The notes under the pieces were generated by a model. It was not told the origin of the DNA. It searched no databases and was given only the letters and a program-made list of their open reading frames with translations. A stretch of DNA of 10,070 nucleotides from Thermoplasmata archaeon (lineage in GTDB: Archaea; Thermoplasmatota; Thermoplasmata; Lutacidiplasmatales; UBA184). Location of the stretch: assembly GCA_030039825.1 (NCBI GenBank), contig JASHUV010000054.1, positions 1 to 10,070 on the forward strand. Direction: 5' to 3'. Positions 6,541-10,070 of this stretch are shown here, one piece after another. Numbering within the stretch: the stretch's first letter is position 1; each line of letters opens with the position of its first letter. The translations under genes were made by a program, and so were the position numbers.

Positions 6541-7715
6541 AGGTCGCCGAGCTCTCGACCCGATATCCTCCGGCGACCGGCGGCGTCGAGCGGCACGTCC
6601 GGGAGGTCGCGACGCGCCTCGTCGCCCGGGGCGACGACGTCGCCGTCCTGACGACCGAGCTCGAGCGGGAGTTCCCCTGGCGGCCGCTCCCGCCCGCGGT
6701 ACCGCGCCGGGAGGTCGTCGACGGCGTCCGCATCCGTCGCCTCCCCGCGTTCTCCTTGCCCGGCGAGCTCCACTATCCGTTCGTCCGGGGGCTCGGGCGG
6801 GCCCTCGAGGAGGAGCGCCCGGAGCTCCTCCACGTCCACACCTACGGTACGAACCACGCGGCGGCCGCTCGAAGGTACTTTAGGCGGCACGGGACGCCCT
6901 TCGTGATGACGGCGCACTTCCACCCGATCTGGTCGATGGAGGGGGGATGGGCCCGCCGGCGGGTCCGGTCCTTCTACGATCGGGTCCTGGCCGCGCCCGT
7001 GATGGGCGCCGCCCGCGCCGTCGTCGTCCAGAGCCACGAGGAGGAGCGGCTCCTCCGGACGCTCCGGATCAGGCTCCCTCCCGTCGAGATCATCCCGCCG
7101 GGCTACACGCCGCTCCCCGCCCCCCCGTCGGGCACGAGCTTCGCCGAGGCCTGGAGGATCCCCGGTCCGTTCCTCCTCTTCGTCGGGAGGCTCGCCGCCA
7201 ACAAGGGCCTCGCACCGCTCGTCGAGGCGTTCGGTCAGCTCGCCGAGCACGACCGGTCCGCCACGCTCGTCCTCGTCGGCGCCGACGGCGGGCAGCGGGC
7301 CGCGGTCGAAGAGCTCGCGCGCCGTCGGGGGGTCGCCGAACGGATGAGGGTGACCGGCTTCATCGAGGACGACGCGATGCTGGCGGCCGCCTTCCGGGAG
7401 GCACGGCTCGCCGTCCTTCCGAGCGAGTACGAGGCGTTCGGCCTCGTCCTCCTCGAGGCGATGGCCCAGGGGACGCCGGTCATCGCCTCCCGGGTCGGGG
7501 GGATCCCCGAGTTCGTCGAGGACGGGAAGGCGGGACGGCTCGTTCCGCCCGGGGACGCCGGCGCGCTCGCGACGGCCCTCCTGCGCCTCTGGGACGACGG
7601 GACGGCCCGGTCGGCGATGGGAGAGTACGGGAAGCGGGAGATCGTTCCCCGATACTCCTGGGAGGCGGTCGTCGACCGGCTCCGGGCGCTCTTCGCGCGG
7701 ACCGTGGCCGGATGA
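6537..7715 (+). CDS. GT4-family glycosyltransferase (first of tandem pair)
   Basis: A 392-residue GT-B-fold retaining glycosyltransferase, predicted to transfer a sugar from a nucleotide-sugar donor; no signal peptide or membrane segment is seen, so it is probably cytoplasmic. The N-terminal acceptor domain opens with MKVAELSTRYPPATGGVERH, containing the GT4 GGVE loop (15-18); HVHTYG (99-104) and TAHFHP (125-130) follow. The donor domain begins at about 208 with FVGRLAANKGL (215-225), including a basic residue, K223, expected near the donor phosphates. The E-x7-E motif is E299-E307 in EAFGLVLLE, followed by GTPVIASRVGGIPEFV. The GTG start at 6537 shares bases with the M20 stop and has no Shine-Dalgarno sequence of its own, suggesting translational coupling. 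The stop overlaps the next start (ATGA, 7712-7715). Donor, acceptor and pathway are not identifiable; glycolipid or protein-glycan assembly is inferred from context. Confidence 0.88.
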   Translation: MKVAELSTRYPPATGGVERHVREVATRLVARGDDVAVLTTELEREFPWRPLPPAVPRREVVDGVRIRRLPAFSLPGELHYPFVRGLGRALEEERPELLHVHTYGTNHAAAARRYFRRHGTPFVMTAHFHPIWSMEGGWARRRVRSFYDRVLAAPVMGAARAVVVQSHEEERLLRTLRIRLPPVEIIPPGYTPLPAPPSGTSFAEAWRIPGPFLLFVGRLAANKGLAPLVEAFGQLAEHDRSATLVLVGADGGQRAAVEELARRRGVAERMRVTGFIEDDAMLAAAFREARLAVLPSEYEAFGLVLLEAMAQGTPVIASRVGGIPEFVEDGKAGRLVPPGDAGALATALLRLWDDGTARSAMGEYGKREIVPRYSWEAVVDRLRALFARTVAG

Positions 7716-8881
7716 GGATCGCCCAGGTGACCCTCCGGTTCGACGCCCCCGGAGGGGTCGAGACGACGGTCCGGGAGCTCTCCCGGCGCCTCCACGATGC
7801 CGGCGAGTCGGTCGAGGTCTACGCGAGCGACCTCTACGACGAGGGCCGATGGGAGCGCCGGAGCGGCTACGCCCCGACGGTGGACGGGGTCCGGGTCCGG
7901 CGGTTCCCGGTCTATCGACGGCTGATCCCCGGCCTCACGATGCCGCTCATGGTCGGCCTCGTGACCGCCCTGAACGGCGACCGACCGGAGATCATCCACG
8001 CCCACTCCCACCGCTACGGCCACGTCCTCGAGTCGGCGTCCGTCGCCCGGACCCTGCGCGTCCCCCTCGTGGTCTCCGCCCACTACCACCCGGCCCACCC
8101 CGGCGAGACGCGGCTCAAGCAGAGCCTCCTCAAGGTCCAGGACCTCGTCTTCGGCATCGCGGCGTACCGGACCGCGCGCGCCGTGATCGTCGAGACGCAG
8201 CAGGAGGCCGACCAGGTCGCGAGCTTCGTCCACCGGGACCGCATCCGGGTCATCCCGCCCGGCATCGACCTCGCCGTCTGGCAGGACGGGGCCCAGGAGC
8301 GGCCGCCGGAGGGCCTGCCCGATCGCTTCCTCCTCTACGCCGGACGCATCGCCTCGAACAAGGGGCTCTCCACGCTCGTCGAGGCGCTCGGTCGGATCCC
8401 CCCCGCCGAACGGCTGCCCCTCGTCCTCATCGGCAAGGACTGGGGCCAGCGGGCCGCCATCCAGGCGACGGCGGACCGGGCGGGCGTCGGGGAGCTCCTC
8501 CACTGGCTCGGGCACCTCGACGACGTCGGGGCGTACCGGGCGACGTTCCGACGGGCCACGGTCTTCGTCCTTCCGTCCGACTACGAGGCGTTCGGCCTCG
8601 TCCTCCTCGAGGCGATGGCCGCCGGGGTGCCGATCGTCGCGACCTCGGTCGGCGGCGTCCCCGAGGTCCTCGAGGGGGGCCGCGCGGGGCGGCTCGTGCC
8701 GCCGAACGACCCGGTGGCCCTCTCCGAGGCCATCCGCTCCCTCACGGGCGACCGGCCGGCCTCGACGGCGCTCGCGCGGGCCGGGCGGAGCCGGGTCGAG
8801 GCGTTCAGCTGGGATCGGGCGATCGCGGCTCACCGGACGCTGTTCCAGGAGTTGGTCGCCTCCCCGGGACGGGCGTCCTGA
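7712..8881 (+). CDS. GT4-family glycosyltransferase (second of tandem pair)
   Basis: A 389-residue paralogue of the preceding protein with the same GT-B layout. It has MRIAQVTLRFDAPGGVETTV at the N-terminus, HAHSHRYG (96-103), SAHYHP (123-128), YAGRIASNKGL (209-219) and the E-x7-E motif at E292-E300 within YEAFGLVLLEAMA, then GGVPEVLEGGRAGRLVPP. The ATG at 7712 is chosen because it begins exactly at the family N-terminus and overlaps the previous stop as ATGA. The same frame stays open far upstream, but there it is only a shadow of the first glycosyltransferase. The two enzymes share motifs but differ in the acceptor half, as expected if they add successive sugars to one glycan. A 39-base stretch around the E-x7-E motif is identical between the genes. 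Substrates are unknown. Confidence 0.88.
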   Translation: MRIAQVTLRFDAPGGVETTVRELSRRLHDAGESVEVYASDLYDEGRWERRSGYAPTVDGVRVRRFPVYRRLIPGLTMPLMVGLVTALNGDRPEIIHAHSHRYGHVLESASVARTLRVPLVVSAHYHPAHPGETRLKQSLLKVQDLVFGIAAYRTARAVIVETQQEADQVASFVHRDRIRVIPPGIDLAVWQDGAQERPPEGLPDRFLLYAGRIASNKGLSTLVEALGRIPPAERLPLVLIGKDWGQRAAIQATADRAGVGELLHWLGHLDDVGAYRATFRRATVFVLPSDYEAFGLVLLEAMAAGVPIVATSVGGVPEVLEGGRAGRLVPPNDPVALSEAIRSLTGDRPASTALARAGRSRVEAFSWDRAIAAHRTLFQELVASPGRAS

Positions 8882-8984
8882 GGTCCGAGAGCTCCCGACC
8901 GAACGTCCGAAGGGCGCGGCGCTCCGGCTCCCCCTTGAAGCCGGCGATGGCCACGAAGAACCTCCCCACCCAGCGGTCGAGCAT
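8805..8984 (-). CDS. Small open frame (59 aa) with perfect Shine-Dalgarno, unknown function
   Basis: ATG at 8984 abuts the aminotransferase stop with no gap (TAGATG) and ends at the TGA at 8807-8805. AGGAGGT lies seven bases upstream of the ATG, a near-ideal ribosome-binding site. The product starts MLDRWVGRFFVAIAGFKGEP: a short amphipathic/hydrophobic stretch, then a charged segment with ERR and RELSD. The first ~35 codons, in the gap between genes, nearly all end in G or C, matching real genes here. That bias vanishes in the last ~24 codons, which lie antisense to the 3' end of the second glycosyltransferase and read as Pro/Gly/Ser/Arg-rich. This could be a true small protein coupled to the aminotransferase, or the remnant N-terminus of a longer gene cut by a rearrangement. 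I do not recognise the family. Confidence 0.45.
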   Translation of the reverse strand: MLDRWVGRFFVAIAGFKGEPERRALRTFGRELSDLRTPVPGRRPTPGTASGEPRSPDPS

Positions 8985-10070
8985 CTAGGAGACCTCCTGT
9001 CCGTACTCCCTCATAATGGCGAGTCCAGCGCGGAGGGTCGTCCGGGCGGCGGCGAAGGAGAGGCGGAGGTGGGAGGCGCCGAGCCGGCCGAACGCCTCGC
9101 CGGGGGTGGTCAGGAGCCCCCGACGGAGCAGCGCCGTGGCGACCTCGAGGGACGTGCCGGGCCATCGGTACCTCGGGAAGGCGTAGAACGCTCCGGCCGG
9201 GGGGACGCAGGAGAGCCCCGGGATCCGGTTGAGCTCCCTCGCGACGAGCTCGCGACGCGCCCGGAACTCCTTGAGCATCGGGGCGGTCGCCGAGGGTCCG
9301 GCCTCGAGGCCGGCGAGCGCGGCGATCTGCGCGGGCGTCGAGGGGCAGGCGACGAGGTGGTAGTGGATCTTGTTGATCTCGACGGCGACCGCGCGGGGGG
9401 CCACGAGGAAGCCCAACCGCCAGCCGGTCATCGCGAGCCGCTTCGAGAAGGAGTTCACGACGATCACGTGCTCGCTCCTCCCCCAGAAGGACGCGAAGCG
9501 GCCCTGGTAGACCATCTCGTCGTAGACCTCGTCGGAGAGGATCGTCAGGTCCCGCTCCTCGGCGAGCGCGACGATCCGGTCGACCGTCCCGGCGTCGAAG
9601 ACCCCGCCGGTCGGGTTCGAGGGACTGTTGACGACGATCGCCCGGGTCCTTGGGGTGACCTTCTCCTCGAGGGCGGCGACATCTGGGCGAAAGCCGCGTT
9701 TCTCCTCGAGGTCGTAGGGAACCGGGACCGCCCCGGCGAGGCGGGCGTGGGGGGCGTAGAGGACGAAACCGGGGTCCGGGACGAGGACCTCGTCGCCGGG
9801 GTCGTAGAGCGCGAGGGCGGCCGAGACGAGCGCCTCCGATCCGCTCCCCGTGATCAGGACGTTCTCGAGAGAGGTCCGGGGGTCCCGGTCCTGGTAGGTC
9901 TCCGCGACCTTGTTTCTTAGGGAAGGCAGGCCCGCCGAGGGCCCGTAGTGGTTCTTCCCGTTCTGGACGGCGTCGCAGAGGGCGTCGAGGACGACCTTCG
10001 GAGGATCGAAGTCGGGCTCGCCGAGACCGAGGTTGATCGCGTCGGCAGGCGCGCCCTCGAACATGCGCCG
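8985..10070 (-). CDS. Class I/II PLP-dependent aminotransferase (5' partial)
   Basis: PLP enzyme transferring an amino group between an amino acid and a 2-oxo acid. The frame runs from the window edge (R-R-M-F-E...) to TAG at 8987-8985. Family members normally have an N-terminal segment ending in a similar R-x-M-F before the GEPDFDPP motif, so the real start is probably beyond 10070 and the ATG at 10064 is internal. Numbering from that Met: GLGEPDFDPP (13-22), TGSGSEAL (72-79) at the cofactor phosphate, NSPSNPTGG with N150 (146-154), SDEVYDEMVY with D178 and Y181, the Schiff-base lysine K208 in NSFSKRLAMTGWRLGF, and the carboxylate-binding R334 in HLRLSFA. About 361 residues are visible against a usual ~380-390. 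It groups with aspartate/alanine-type fold-type-I enzymes, but the substrate is not determined. It converges on the glycosyltransferase operon and is followed immediately by a small frame. Confidence 0.88.
   Translation of the reverse strand, partial: RRMFEGAPADAINLGLGEPDFDPPKVVLDALCDAVQNGKNHYGPSAGLPSLRNKVAETYQDRDPRTSLENVLITGSGSEALVSAALALYDPGDEVLVPDPGFVLYAPHARLAGAVPVPYDLEEKRGFRPDVAALEEKVTPRTRAIVVNSPSNPTGGVFDAGTVDRIVALAEERDLTILSDEVYDEMVYQGRFASFWGRSEHVIVVNSFSKRLAMTGWRLGFLVAPRAVAVEINKIHYHLVACPSTPAQIAALAGLEAGPSATAPMLKEFRARRELVARELNRIPGLSCVPPAGAFYAFPRYRWPGTSLEVATALLRRGLLTTPGEAFGRLGASHLRLSFAAARTTLRAGLAIMREYGQEVS
8992..8998 (-). promoter_or_regulatory. Shine-Dalgarno AGGAGGT for the 59-codon frame, inside the aminotransferase 3' end
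   Basis: On the minus strand AGGAGGT (8998 to 8992) is followed by a seven-base spacer, CTCCTAG, whose last three bases are the aminotransferase stop, and then ATG at 8984. Complementarity to the 16S 3' end is about as strong as possible and the spacing is normal. It is better than any site before the two glycosyltransferases. Confidence 0.6.

Noticed and set aside
6947-7711. Upstream extension of the second glycosyltransferase frame, apparently making a 644-residue protein
   Set aside because: The extra residues are an off-frame reading of the first glycosyltransferase. Homology begins exactly at the ATG at 7712.
7235-8833. 532-codon minus-strand frame opposite the glycosyltransferases
   Set aside because: It is an antisense shadow caused by strong G/C third-position bias; no recognisable domain, and both glycosyltransferase frames are intact.
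8924-8944. 6-bp hairpin CCGGCT/AGCCGG between the glycosyltransferase and aminotransferase genes, considered as a terminator
   Set aside because: Short stem with a 9-base loop, no T-tract, and it lies inside the coding-like part of the small minus-strand frame; consistent with chance in GC-rich DNA.

Overview
This GC-rich window (about 70% G+C by eye) reads as archaeal chromosome, most likely a high-GC Thermoplasmatota lineage. Three things point there. The large surface protein joins YVTN-type beta-propellers to repeats of the form F-x-E-x-GLP-x-GT-x-W-x-VTL and a PKD domain, an architecture common in Thermoplasmata exoproteomes. A PAC2-family proteasome-chaperone gene sits beside a RimI-type acetyltransferase gene. 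The AT-rich islands upstream of genes look like archaeal TATA boxes rather than bacterial -35/-10 pairs. The placement is inference; no rRNA or other phylogenetic marker is present.

Layout. (1) 1-3894 (+): a very large secreted, C-terminally anchored cell-surface protein, with its 5' end outside the window. (2) 5208-3918 (-): a two-gene unit, a PAC2-family protein with a C-terminal HbYX-like tail followed by an overlapping GNAT N-acetyltransferase. It converges on gene 1, with a small inverted repeat that includes both stop codons. (3) 5209-5451: a divergent, non-coding 243-base spacer with a candidate promoter near each edge and a strongly self-complementary block between them. (4) 5452-8881 (+): a tightly packed operon of an M20 metallo-amidohydrolase and two GT4 glycosyltransferases, with 4-base stop/start overlaps at both junctions. 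(5) 10070-8805 (-): a class I PLP aminotransferase whose N-terminus runs off the right edge. It is followed, with no gap, by a 59-codon open frame that has a very good Shine-Dalgarno sequence.

How the genes may work together. The two glycosyltransferases and the M20 enzyme are almost certainly co-translated and plausibly build or remodel a surface glycan or glycolipid. The surface protein carries about thirty N-x-S/T sequons, so it is the kind of product an N-glycan would decorate, but nothing in the window links the two directly. The PAC2-GNAT pair suggests protein quality control (20S proteasome gating) coupled to protein N-acetylation. I see no CRISPR array, transposase, integrase, tRNA, rRNA or toxin-antitoxin module. 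The least explained items are the structured spacer (5236-5356) and the small frame at 8805-8984.
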